Notes under the pieces: generated by a model
Seen by the model: only the letters and a program-made list of their open reading frames with translations
What the model was told of the DNA's origin: nothing
Database searches by the model: none
DNA from: Candidatus Amesbacteria bacterium RIFCSPLOWO2_01_FULL_49_25
GTDB lineage: Bacteria > Patescibacteriota > Microgenomatia > CAZETR01 > Amesbacteraceae
NCBI GenBank assembly: GCA_001773725.1
Contig: MEXP01000024.1
Location: 1-47,368 of the forward strand
Reading direction: 5' to 3'
DNA: 47,368 nt
Made by a program: the position numbers and the translations under genes
Shown: piece by piece, positions 32,648 through 41,106 of the stretch
How positions within the stretch are numbered: the first letter of the stretch is position 1
Layout of the letters: the number at the start of each line of letters is the position of its first letter

Positions 32648-33383
32648 CAATTTTCGGTACCCAGGGCGTCATTTTCAATCTTTTGCTTACCTCCACCCTC
32701 AGGCTTCCCCAGTCCACCCTGTCTGCCATCGCCCCGCCCAGCACCACCAAACCCGGCGACCACATCAAGGTAATATTTATTATTCCCGCCGCCAAATTCC
32801 CCAGCCACTCCTGCCAAACAGCCTTATCATCCATCTCTTCCGGCCTCTTGCCAAACCTTACCTCGATACTCCTCCCCCCAATCAAATCCTCAAGTGTCTT
32901 CCCAGGGATCTGAACAATCTGTTGACCAGGCTCATACCCAAAAACGTTAGCGTCAATCCTCTTATCCACCACTCTGGCTCCGCCCACCCCTGTTCCAATC
33001 GCCAGATACGCGACAATTCTCTCCTCTACCCCCGCTCCGTATACCGCCTCACCCACAGCCCCCAAAGCCGCGTCATTCTCCAAAGTCAACCTTGTCCGCC
33101 AGGCTTTTTCTAAATCCTTCTTTATCGGCTTATGCTCCCAGCCGCTCAAATTGGGCGATCTCAAAAGTTCCGACTTATCACTGTTCCACATCCCCGCCAC
33201 CCCTCCAGCTGCCCGCTCAATTAGTTCTCCATTGGCCAACTTCAATCCCAAATCAACCAAAGTTTTTACCCCGCTCTTGTAATCGCCTTCAGTTTTAGCC
33301 TCAGCTATCTCGTCTATCTTTCCCGGTTCCCGACTCACACCTACCCGGGTCTTGCTCCCCCCCACATCAAATACCACATCCAT
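32580..33383 (-). CDS. ROK family sugar kinase
   Basis: 267 residues. DVGGSKTRVG phosphate-1 motif at the N-terminus, LENDAALGAVGEAVYGAG with the catalytic Asp, and YLAIGTGVGGARV (phosphate-2). GLVVLGGAMADRVD is the adenosine motif. The Cys-rich zinc motif (CxCGxxGC) of many ROK kinases is absent. A glucokinase role fits the neighbouring glycogen operon. Start at ATG 33383 from TATTAT 6 bases upstream. Confidence 0.85.
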   Translation of the reverse strand: MDVVFDVGGSKTRVGVSREPGKIDEIAEAKTEGDYKSGVKTLVDLGLKLANGELIERAAGGVAGMWNSDKSELLRSPNLSGWEHKPIKKDLEKAWRTRLTLENDAALGAVGEAVYGAGVEERIVAYLAIGTGVGGARVVDKRIDANVFGYEPGQQIVQIPGKTLEDLIGGRSIEVRFGKRPEEMDDKAVWQEWLGNLAAGIINITLMWSPGLVVLGGAMADRVDWGSLRVEVSKRLKMTPWVPKIVKARLGHRAGLWGGLARLEQER

Positions 33384-33389
33384 CACTTC

Positions 33390-33395
33390 ATAATA
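33390..33395 (-). promoter_or_regulatory. -10 box of the ROK kinase gene
   Basis: TATTAT then exactly 6 bases to ATG 33383. Confidence 0.5.
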
Positions 33396-33479
33396 GCACA
33401 TCCCCAAGTGCCGTCCACCCGGCACTTACACCCACCTCCTCCTTGATTTACCCTCCAATTACCATCAATATAAATTTGA

Positions 33480-34652
33480 ATGCCCACTCGGGTACTTATG
33501 ATTGGTTGGGAACTCCCGCCTCACAATAGCGGCGGCCTGGGCGTAGCCAGCCTGGGGTTGGCCAAAGCCTTATCGTCCAGATTATCTCTCACCTTTCTCC
33601 TGCCTCATCATCTAGATGTCGTTTCCACGCCTTTCCCGGTTCTGTTTTCCAACCTATCCGAAATCAATCTCCTCATCACACCTTACTCCACCCGCACCTT
33701 CACCCAGACTGACAACACTTTTTTCTCAGATCTCCTCTCCCAAGTCTACAAGTACGCCGCCGCCGCCAAAAAAATTGCCTCAAAGCTTCAATTTGACCTC
33801 ATTCATGTCCACGACTGGCTGACAATTCCCGCCGGGCTGGCTGTCAAAAACGTCTGCAACAAACCCCTCGTCATCCACGTACACGCCACCGAATTCGACA
33901 GAAGTGGGGGATTGGGTGCCAACCCGGTAGTCTACGCTATAGAAAAAGCCGGATTCGACGCAGCCGACGCCGTAATAGCCATCAGCAACTACGTCAAAGG
34001 CATGCTGGTTACCCGCTACAGCGTAGACCCCAAAAAAATCTTCGTCGTCCACAACGGCATCGACGCCGCCGATTATTCCTCGACTTCCGGCCCGATTGCC
34101 TTCCTCCAAACCGCCAAATCTGCGGGTCACAAAATAGTCCTCTACGTAGGGCGCATTACTATACAAAAAGGTATCGATCATCTCCTGAATGCCGCCCAAA
34201 AAGTCATCACCCATTTCCCCAAAGTCTTCTTTGTCATCGCCGGATCGGGCGACATGGAAGGCCAAGTCATTTCTCAAGCCGCCTCTATGGGCATCTCCCA
34301 GCATTTTCTCTTCCCAGGTTTTGTCCGTGGACCGCAGCTGAATGATCTCTTTAGAAGCGCCGATTTATTTGTCCTCCCTTCAGTTTCAGAGCCCTTCGGA
34401 TTGGTCCCCCTGGAAGCCATCGTCAACGGCACCCCGGCTCTGATTTCCAAGCAATCCGGCGTATCCGAAGTATTATCACACGCCCTCAAAGTCGACTTTT
34501 GGGATACCGAAGAGATGGCCAATCAAATATTGGCCGTCCTCAATTACTCCTCACTTCCTCAAACTCTCATCGCCGAAAGTTCCCGCGAAGTCGACCGTCT
34601 TACCTGGGTCGCGGCCGCCGACAAAGTTATCAACCTTTACAATCAACTATGA
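33480..34652 (+). CDS. GT4-family glycosyltransferase, glycogen synthase-like
   Basis: 390 residues, GT-B fold. N-terminal GWELPPHNSGGLGVASLGLAKAL matches the ADP/UDP-glucose synthase-like loop (usual KxGGLGDV), DLIHVHDWLT follows, then YVGRITIQKGIDHLL and the C-terminal donor-binding E-x7-E region SEPFGLVPLEAIVNGTPAL. Together with the next three genes this is best read as an alpha-glucan synthase. TATAAA lies 5 bases before the ATG. Its stop overlaps the next start (ATGA). Confidence 0.85.
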   Translation: MPTRVLMIGWELPPHNSGGLGVASLGLAKALSSRLSLTFLLPHHLDVVSTPFPVLFSNLSEINLLITPYSTRTFTQTDNTFFSDLLSQVYKYAAAAKKIASKLQFDLIHVHDWLTIPAGLAVKNVCNKPLVIHVHATEFDRSGGLGANPVVYAIEKAGFDAADAVIAISNYVKGMLVTRYSVDPKKIFVVHNGIDAADYSSTSGPIAFLQTAKSAGHKIVLYVGRITIQKGIDHLLNAAQKVITHFPKVFFVIAGSGDMEGQVISQAASMGISQHFLFPGFVRGPQLNDLFRSADLFVLPSVSEPFGLVPLEAIVNGTPALISKQSGVSEVLSHALKVDFWDTEEMANQILAVLNYSSLPQTLIAESSREVDRLTWVAAADKVINLYNQL

Positions 34653-35842
34653 CTTCCGTCTGTTTATACTTCCAAGTCCACCAGCCTTGGCGTCTGAAAA
34701 AATATCGCTTTTTTGATATCGGCGCCGACCATCTCTATTTCAACGACACTTCAGACACCAGCCGCAATAATCTCCAAGTTTTGCAAAAAGTCGCCTCCAA
34801 GTGCTATCTGCCCACCAACAAAATACTCCTGGATCTCCTCCAAAGATATCCCCAGTTCAAGGTCAGTTTCTCCTACTCCGGCATACTCCTCGAACAGCTT
34901 GAATCTCACCTTCCCGAAGTACTCAAATCTTTTCAGGATCTATCCAAAACCGGTCAGGTAGAAATTTTGGCCGAAACATATTACCACTCTCTCTCGTTTC
35001 TCTATTCCAAAGAAGAATTCCGCTCTCAAGTTCAACTTCAAACCGACAAAATCCGTCAATTATTCAAAACCAAGCCGTCCGTATTCAGAAATACTGAACT
35101 CATTTACAACAACGATTTGGCGGCAGAGGCACAAAGTCTAGGCTTCAAAGCCATTTTGGCCGAGGGTGTAGACAATATTTTGGGCTGGCGCAGTCCCAAT
35201 TTTATTTACCAGCCGCCCGCGGGAGACATCAAACTTCTCCTCAAAAACTACCGTCTCGCCGACGATATAGCTTTCCGCTTTTCCGAAAAAAGCTGGTCCG
35301 AGTACCCGCTCACTGCCCCAAAATTTGCCTCCTGGATCAATGATATCAACGGCTCAGGGGACATCATCAATCTCTTTATGGACTATGAGACTTTTGGTGA
35401 ACATCAATGGGCAGACACCGGTATCTTCGAGTTTTTAAAAAGCCTGCCCGGAGAAATTCTCAAACACCCGGACAACTCCTTCGTCACCCCCAGCGAGGCG
35501 GCCAAACGCTTTCCCGCCCGGGGTACCTTGGACATTCCCCACTATATTTCCTGGGCCGACGTCGAGCGGGATCTATCCGCCTGGACTGGCAACTCCATGC
35601 AGCAGGAAGCCCTCAAAAACCTATATTCTCTAGAAAAAAACATCCTGACCACCCAAAACCGGCAGCTGATAACCGACTGGCGCCGTCTCCAGACTTCCGA
35701 CCATTTCTATTACATGTGCACCAAATGGTTCGCCGACGGCGACGTTCACAAGTACTTCAACCCGCACTTATCCCCATACGAAGCCTTTATCTCTTTTATG
35801 AACGCTTTACAGGATCTCAAATTGAGAATACAGCATGGCTAG
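34649..35842 (+). CDS. GH57 family alpha-glucan hydrolase/transferase
   Basis: 397 residues; begins MTSVCLYFQVHQPWRLKKY, the His-Gln-Pro motif of GH57. Motif 2 EILAETYYHSL, motif 3 FRNTELIYNND (nucleophile Glu) and motif 4 FMDYETFGEH (acid/base Asp). Family activities are alpha-amylase, 4-alpha-glucanotransferase or branching enzyme; the short length fits an amylase or glucanotransferase. Overlaps both neighbours by 4 and 8 bases. Confidence 0.85.
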   Translation: MTSVCLYFQVHQPWRLKKYRFFDIGADHLYFNDTSDTSRNNLQVLQKVASKCYLPTNKILLDLLQRYPQFKVSFSYSGILLEQLESHLPEVLKSFQDLSKTGQVEILAETYYHSLSFLYSKEEFRSQVQLQTDKIRQLFKTKPSVFRNTELIYNNDLAAEAQSLGFKAILAEGVDNILGWRSPNFIYQPPAGDIKLLLKNYRLADDIAFRFSEKSWSEYPLTAPKFASWINDINGSGDIINLFMDYETFGEHQWADTGIFEFLKSLPGEILKHPDNSFVTPSEAAKRFPARGTLDIPHYISWADVERDLSAWTGNSMQQEALKNLYSLEKNILTTQNRQLITDWRRLQTSDHFYYMCTKWFADGDVHKYFNPHLSPYEAFISFMNALQDLKLRIQHG

Positions 35843-37802
35843 ACATATCAACTTGGGCAACGGCAACTTACTCATCGGTCTGGACGCCCACGGTCTGGTC
35901 CGCGACCTCTACTTCCCGTACGTCGGCCTAGAAAACCACGTCGACGGCCACTACGTTCACAAAGTCGGCGTCTGGGTAGACAACCGCTTCTCCTGGCTGG
36001 ACGACGGCTCATGGCAAATAACCATCGCCTATGTCAAAGATACGATGGCCACCGACATTACCGCCATCCATCCCCACCTCCAGCTCCAGCTCAATTTCAC
36101 CGACGTCGTCTACAATGAAAAAGATATCTTTTTGAGAAAAGTCATCGTCAAAAACACCTCCGAATCTCCTCGCCGGGTTAAAATTTACTTCCATCAGGAA
36201 TTTGAGATCTATCAATCCAGAAGAGGGGATACCGCCTATTACGATCCCGTTTCGCAAACGATCATTCACTACAAAGGCAGGAGATGCTTTGTCATAAATG
36301 CCTACCACGGTCAAACCAGTTTCGACGACTACTCCGTCGGTTTATTTAATATCGAAGGCAAAGAGGGGACATTCAAAGACGCCGAAGACGGCTCGCTCTC
36401 CCAAAATCCCATCGAACACGGCCTGGTAGACTCCGTAGTTGGCCTCACCTGCGACCTTGCTCCCCACCAATCGGCCAACGTCTACTATTGGCTTACAGCC
36501 GCCAAACTCATCAAAGACGCCCTCGAACTCAACCAATACGTCCTGGACAAAACCCCGTCATATCTTGTCAAATCCACTGCCGATTTTTGGAAAGCCTGGC
36601 TCAACCGCCGTCGTTTTTCCTTTTTCAAACTGCCAAGTGATACCGTAGACCTCTTCAAAAAATCCCTTCTTATCCTTCGCGCCCACACTGACAATAGAGG
36701 AGGAGTTATTGCCTCTGGCGACTCCGATTTGCTCAAATACGGCCGCGACACTTACTCCTACGTCTGGCCCCGGGACGCCGCCTTCTGCATTATGGCTTTA
36801 AATGCGGCCGGTGATACCAACGTCGCCCGCCGCTTTTTCGAATTTGCCAACTCCATCCTCACTTCCGAAGGCTTCTTCATGCACAAGTACCGCGCCGACC
36901 AGTCTTTGGGCAGCTCCTGGCACCCCTGGGTCCACGATGGCCATACCCAATACCCGATCCAGGAAGACGAAACCGCCATTGTCCTCTATGCTCTCTGGCA
37001 ATACTATGCCGCCTCACTGGATATCGAATTCATCGAAAGTGTTTACAACTCTCTCATCAAAAAAACCGCCGATTTTTTAGTCTCATACCGCGATCCCCAA
37101 ACCGGCCTGCCCCTTCCCAGCTATGACCTCTGGGAAGAATACCGCGGCGTATTCACATACACATCCGCATCAGTCTTCGGCGCACTCACTTGCGCCGCCA
37201 AATTTGCCGATCTTCTGGGCAAATCTGACAGCAGCCGCTTGTACATCAACGCCGCCTCCGAAGTCAAAGAAGCTATCATTAAATACCTCTTAGATCAAAA
37301 ATCCGGCCTCTTCGCCAAAAAAATCGGCGACCCAACCGTCGACTCGTCTTCAATTTACGGCGTTTTCAAGTTTGGAGTACTAGACCCGGCCGATCCCCGC
37401 CTCAAAGAAGCCGTCAAAAATACCATCTCTCGCCTGACCGTCAAAACCTCGGTCGGAGGAATTGCCCGCTACGAAGGAGATCACTACTTCCGCTCCGCCG
37501 ACGATATTCCCGGCAACCCCTGGGTTATCACTTCCCTTTGGCTAGCTCAATACCACATTTCCTTGGCCAAGTCAGAGAGCGACTTGGCTCCTGTGAAAGA
37601 TTGGCTATCCAGCGCGGTCAAATCGGCCCTGCCAACCGGAATACTCCCCGAACAGCTTCACGTCCACACCGGCGCTCCTCTGTCCGCCACCCCCCTGGCC
37701 TGGTCCCACGCCGAATTTGTCACCACCGTTATCCAGTACCTGCAAAAATTAGAGGAGCTTGGCATTTGCCCCGCCTGCGCCCCCGTAAAATTATTGACAT
37801 GA
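35835..37802 (+). CDS. GH15 glucoamylase-type glycoside hydrolase
   Basis: 655 residues. N-terminal beta-sandwich (LGNGNLLIGLDAHGLVRDLYFPYVG) followed by an (alpha/alpha)6 barrel. Catalytic Glu is likely in YDLWEEYRGVF near 432 and the second Glu in GILPEQLHVHTG near 607; also YVWPRDAAFC. No signal peptide, so it acts on intracellular glucan, releasing glucose (or trehalose-type hydrolysis in some relatives). Feeds the ROK kinase. Confidence 0.87.
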   Translation: MARHINLGNGNLLIGLDAHGLVRDLYFPYVGLENHVDGHYVHKVGVWVDNRFSWLDDGSWQITIAYVKDTMATDITAIHPHLQLQLNFTDVVYNEKDIFLRKVIVKNTSESPRRVKIYFHQEFEIYQSRRGDTAYYDPVSQTIIHYKGRRCFVINAYHGQTSFDDYSVGLFNIEGKEGTFKDAEDGSLSQNPIEHGLVDSVVGLTCDLAPHQSANVYYWLTAAKLIKDALELNQYVLDKTPSYLVKSTADFWKAWLNRRRFSFFKLPSDTVDLFKKSLLILRAHTDNRGGVIASGDSDLLKYGRDTYSYVWPRDAAFCIMALNAAGDTNVARRFFEFANSILTSEGFFMHKYRADQSLGSSWHPWVHDGHTQYPIQEDETAIVLYALWQYYAASLDIEFIESVYNSLIKKTADFLVSYRDPQTGLPLPSYDLWEEYRGVFTYTSASVFGALTCAAKFADLLGKSDSSRLYINAASEVKEAIIKYLLDQKSGLFAKKIGDPTVDSSSIYGVFKFGVLDPADPRLKEAVKNTISRLTVKTSVGGIARYEGDHYFRSADDIPGNPWVITSLWLAQYHISLAKSESDLAPVKDWLSSAVKSALPTGILPEQLHVHTGAPLSATPLAWSHAEFVTTVIQYLQKLEELGICPACAPVKLLT

Positions 37803-39457
37803 TTCATAATTCATCATTCAATCCCGTCGTGGCTTACTTCTCCATGGAAATGATGCTGGAGACGGATGTCCCCACCTATGCGGGAGGCTTGGGTGTTTTG
37901 GCCGGCGACATTCTGCGATCAGCCGCCGATCTGAAAATCCCGGCAGTTGGTATGTCCATCGTCTACTCCGGAGACACCTTTTCCCAAATTCTGCACCCGG
38001 ATGGCACTCAATCCTTCGCCAAGCAGGACTGGCAAAAGTTAGACCAGCTCACCAAACTTCCCCACATTATCCATGTCGAAGTGGGAGATACCCGAGTTTC
38101 GGTCGGCTGTTGGCGCTACGACATCACCGGCCTCTCCGGCTTCACCGTCCCCGTTTACCTTCTAGACACCAATCTGGTCGTCAACCCCCAATGGGCCCGG
38201 GATATTACCAAAAGTCTCTACGCCGGAGGCGATACCCGCATTTGTCAGGAAATAATCTTAGGCATTGGCGGAGTCCGTATGCTTCGAGCCCTGGGCCTCA
38301 AAAATATCGGCACTTACCATCTCAACGAGGGCCACTGTGCATTTGTCCCCCTGGCCCTCATGCCCGAACACGACTACAAAGACGAAGAAGTTAAAAAACT
38401 TTGTGTCTTCACCTCTCATACTCCCATCCCCGAAGGTCACGACAGGTTTTCTTATGACCTGGCCTACCGCTTTGCCTCTCCCCATCTCCCCTGGCACATC
38501 AAAAAGCTGGCCGGCGAAAACGAACTCTCCATGACCCACCTGGCCCTCAACTTATCCAGGAAAGCCTTCGCCGTCTCCCGCAAGCACCAGGAAGTCTCCA
38601 ACCGCCTCTTTCCAGGATACAACTTCGACTATGTCACCAACGGCGTCCATCACCGCACCTGGACCCACAACTATCTCCAAGACGTGTACAACCAATATTT
38701 ACCCGGCTGGCTGGATGACCCTTCTCTCCTCAAGTCAAGTTCCGATATTCCCTCATTCGATCTTTGGACAGCCCACCTCGAGTGCAAACGCAAGCTGGTA
38801 ACTTATGTCAATCGCCACCTCATCACCGACGAGCAATTCGACGAGGCTACCCTCACCATCTCTCTGGCTCGACGCCCCGTATCTTACAAGCGCCCGCTTC
38901 TTTTATATCACGACATTCCCCGCCTTCTGCGCGCCGCCTCCGGCCGTCTCCAAATTGTCCAGTGCGGCAAATCTCATCCCGACGACGACGTCTCCCAGGG
39001 CATCGTCAAAGAAATCGTCCACATCTCCCAATCTCTCAAACACAAAATCAAAATAGTTTTCTTGGAAAACTACTCCCCCAAGGTATCCCGCCTTTTAGTC
39101 TCCGGCTCCGATCTCTGGCTCAACACTCCCATGCGTCCGCTCGAAGCCTCCGGAACTTCCGGAATGAAAGCCATCCTAAACGGCCTGCCCCATTTTTCAG
39201 TTTTGGACGGCTGGTGGATCGAAGGTTTTGCCCAAAACCCCGACTCCGGCTGGACCGTCGGCCCCCAAAATTCAGACACCAACGACGACACCGCCGACGC
39301 GGCAGACCTCTATACCAAATTGGAATCAGAGGTACTCCCGCTCTACTACAACCGCCGCCAGGAATGGATAACCAAAATGAAGCATAGCATCTCCTTGGGT
39401 TCCCACTTCAACTCCCACCGCGTCGCCAAAGAATATCTCTCCAAAGCCTGGAACTAG
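37799..39457 (+). CDS. Alpha-glucan (glycogen/maltodextrin) phosphorylase, short form
   Basis: 552 residues, GT35 of the shorter archaeal/Thermotoga-like type. N-terminal VAYFSMEMMLETDVPTYAGGLG, NEGHCAF, TSHTPIPEGHDRF, VTNGVHHRTW and the PLP-Lys site EASGTSGMKAILNG near 457 (family consensus EASGTSxMK). Releases glucose-1-P. The start at 37799 forms an ATGA overlap with GH15, ending the four-gene operon. Confidence 0.9.
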   Translation: MIHNSSFNPVVAYFSMEMMLETDVPTYAGGLGVLAGDILRSAADLKIPAVGMSIVYSGDTFSQILHPDGTQSFAKQDWQKLDQLTKLPHIIHVEVGDTRVSVGCWRYDITGLSGFTVPVYLLDTNLVVNPQWARDITKSLYAGGDTRICQEIILGIGGVRMLRALGLKNIGTYHLNEGHCAFVPLALMPEHDYKDEEVKKLCVFTSHTPIPEGHDRFSYDLAYRFASPHLPWHIKKLAGENELSMTHLALNLSRKAFAVSRKHQEVSNRLFPGYNFDYVTNGVHHRTWTHNYLQDVYNQYLPGWLDDPSLLKSSSDIPSFDLWTAHLECKRKLVTYVNRHLITDEQFDEATLTISLARRPVSYKRPLLLYHDIPRLLRAASGRLQIVQCGKSHPDDDVSQGIVKEIVHISQSLKHKIKIVFLENYSPKVSRLLVSGSDLWLNTPMRPLEASGTSGMKAILNGLPHFSVLDGWWIEGFAQNPDSGWTVGPQNSDTNDDTADAADLYTKLESEVLPLYYNRRQEWITKMKHSISLGSHFNSHRVAKEYLSKAWN

Positions 39458-39487
39458 CCTCATATTTCCAATCTAATCTTGATGAAG

Positions 39488-39493
39488 TACAAT
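39488..39493 (+). promoter_or_regulatory. -10 box of the methyltransferase gene
   Basis: TACAAT then exactly 6 bases (all C) to ATG 39500; this sets the start inside a longer open frame. Confidence 0.55.
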
Positions 39494-39499
39494 CCCCCC

Positions 39500-40060
39500 A
39501 TGGCAAGAGAGCGGATTCTCGACATCGGTATCGGCCGAGGCGGCACTTACATCAATTGGGATAGTCCTTACACACAGCGCATCGGTCTGGATATCGATTT
39601 TGCTTTCCTCAAAATGCTCAAAAACGTGTACCCCGACGTACTGCCGGTGCGCGCCAACACCCAGCGGTTACCCTTTCCCGCAGGCTCAATAAACACTATA
39701 GAAATCATTCTTCCTTGCTCGTACCTCCTCACACCCGGCCTCCAGACATACCATCCAAACATTTCAGTCGACAACCATCAGGCCCAAACCTGGTACCCGG
39801 AATTCTTCCGGGCGCTCGTCCCACATGGAAATTTAAGGATCTTCGGTGACATGTGGCTGCATCTTCCCTCAATTTTGACCGGCTCGGCTCCCTACTTCCG
39901 ACATACCCGGATAAACCACCTATCTCTAGATGAATTCAGACAAATAGGCACCCGCACCAGCCGAGACTTGCTCGATAAATACTCCACCCAGTTTCCCCAA
40001 GACTTAAAAACCAGGTTTGAAGAAGGTCTAGTCGAAATCTGGCTTCTAAAACGCACCTAA
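39500..40060 (+). CDS. SAM-dependent methyltransferase (class I fold)
   Basis: 186 residues from ATG 39500 (MARERILDIGIGRGGTY). SAM motif I LDIGIGRGG, acidic motif GLDID, ANTQRLPFPAGSINTI as motif II/post-I. Substrate unknown. The upstream in-frame ATG at 39482 would place the -10 box inside the gene and is rejected. Confidence 0.72.
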   Translation: MARERILDIGIGRGGTYINWDSPYTQRIGLDIDFAFLKMLKNVYPDVLPVRANTQRLPFPAGSINTIEIILPCSYLLTPGLQTYHPNISVDNHQAQTWYPEFFRALVPHGNLRIFGDMWLHLPSILTGSAPYFRHTRINHLSLDEFRQIGTRTSRDLLDKYSTQFPQDLKTRFEEGLVEIWLLKRT

Positions 40061-40063
40061 AAT

Positions 40064-40201
40064 TCAATTATTGCTCCTGATCCTCGCCAAAATCCCATGC
40101 ACAAACTTAACCGCATCGCCTATCCCCAACACATTAAGGTTAACGACGTTTTCCCAAAACACATCAAATTCACACCTAATCACCCCCAGCGCTTCCCTCA
40201 C
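40064..40201 (-). CDS. Small unknown ORF, overlapping pair (3' part)
   Basis: 45 codons from GTG 40201 (MREALGVIRCEFDVFWENVV...). The start overlaps the stop of the 16-codon frame at 40198-40248 (GTGA). Reading across with a single frame change gives one natural-looking 61-residue protein. Unknown function. Confidence 0.4.
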   Translation of the reverse strand: MREALGVIRCEFDVFWENVVNLNVLGIGDAVKFVHGILARIRSNN

Positions 40202-40248
40202 TCTTCAACAATAACACATCCACTCCCTTTGAAGTGAATCTCAATCAT
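40198..40248 (-). CDS. Small unknown ORF, overlapping pair (5' part)
   Basis: 16 codons from ATG 40248 (MIEIHFKGSGCVIVEE), 13 bases downstream of tRNA-His on the same strand, so probably co-transcribed with it. Ends in a GTGA overlap with the next frame. Confidence 0.35.
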   Translation of the reverse strand: MIEIHFKGSGCVIVEE

Positions 40249-40261
40249 CAAAGGTACTTTG

Positions 40262-40335
40262 GGTGGTGTACCGGAGTCGAACCGGCAACCCCTAGGTCCA
40301 CAACCTAGTGCTCTAACCATTGAGCTAACACCACC
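40262..40335 (-). tRNA. tRNA-His (anticodon GTG)
   Basis: Acceptor GTGGTGT/ACACCAC with the extra G-1 opposite C73 typical of histidine tRNAs, loop TTGTGGA, T-loop TTCGACT. CCA not encoded. Confidence 0.9.
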
Positions 40336-40368
40336 ACACTTCCTCTGTAATTTTACACCACATGGGGT

Positions 40369-40374
40369 TATACT
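40369..40374 (+). promoter_or_regulatory. -10 box of the sigma factor gene
   Basis: TATACT then 7 bases to GTG 40382. Confidence 0.5.
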
Positions 40375-40381
40375 CCCAACC

Positions 40382-40894
40382 GTGGCCAATCATGAAGTCA
40401 TCGCCCAACTTTTCGAGAGGCATTATCACGAAATTTATCGCTACATCAAATACCGAGTAGGAGATCCTCTCCTTGCAGACGATTTAACCGCCACCACTTA
40501 TCTCTGCGCCCTGACCGCCAAATTCACATATACCTCCGACAGAAAAGCCAGGGCCTTTCTCCGAAAAATTGCCAACGCCAGGTTCATAGACCACCTCAGA
40601 AGCGCAGCATACAAACGCGCTTCTCTCTCGTCCGTGGACGCCTTGGCCAACCTGCTCCGCACCCCGTCGTTTGAACAGGAATCGGACGGCCGTCTCCAAA
40701 TAGCCAAACTAGAGAAAGCCATATCCCAGCTAACTCTTATGCAACAACAAGTTGTCAACCTCAGGTATTTTCAGCAGGAACCTATCCCCATTAAGGAAAT
40801 CGCCCTGAAACTTAATACGTCCCCCCCGATTATAAAATCTCGTCTCCACCGGGCAAAGAGATCCCTCAGGAGACTTTTGAAAGACGAGGAATGA
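40382..40894 (+). CDS. ECF-type RNA polymerase sigma factor
   Basis: 170 residues. Region 2 (LFERHYHEIYRYIKYRVGD, ADDLTATTYLCAL, RKIANARFIDHLRS) and region 4 helix-turn-helix (MQQQVVNLRYFQQEPIPIKEIALKLNTSPPIIKSRLHRAKRSLRR). GTG 40382 is chosen because of the TATACT 7 bases upstream; longer frames read through tRNA-His. No anti-sigma factor follows. Confidence 0.85.
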   Translation: MANHEVIAQLFERHYHEIYRYIKYRVGDPLLADDLTATTYLCALTAKFTYTSDRKARAFLRKIANARFIDHLRSAAYKRASLSSVDALANLLRTPSFEQESDGRLQIAKLEKAISQLTLMQQQVVNLRYFQQEPIPIKEIALKLNTSPPIIKSRLHRAKRSLRRLLKDEE

Positions 40895-40910
40895 TAAAAT
40901 TTACCTGCCA

Positions 40911-40982
40911 GCCCTTGTAGCTTAATGGATAAAGCTGCGGTCTTCGGAACCGCCGATGGAGGTTCGATTCCTCCCAGGGGCA
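40911..40982 (+). tRNA. tRNA-Arg (anticodon TCG)
   Basis: Acceptor GCCCTTG/CAGGGGC (one T-G pair), anticodon stem GCGGT/ACCGC with loop CTTCGGA, T-arm GGAGG-TTCGATT-CCTCC, A73; CCA not encoded. Confidence 0.9.
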
Positions 40983-41080
40983 CACCCGAAATTCAATCGT
41001 AACGAACCACAAATTAGCTAGGGTTCGATCACGAGCGAAGCGAGGGATAGAGAAGCTTTTGGGGTAGGGGCCCCAAGTTG

Positions 41081-41105
41081 CTTCGATATTCCTCCCGAGG
41101 GCACA
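41081..41105 (+). repeat. Degenerate second copy of the tRNA-Arg 3' end
   Basis: The stretch TTCGATaTtCCTCCCgaGGGCACA repeats the T-loop-to-3'-end of tRNA-Arg(TCG) about 120 bases downstream with a few changes. Such partial copies are typical scars of integration at a tRNA gene. The sequence between holds no gene, only a third TTCGAT near 41025 and a GAGCGAAGCGAGG motif. Confidence 0.45.
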
Positions 41106-41106
41106 G

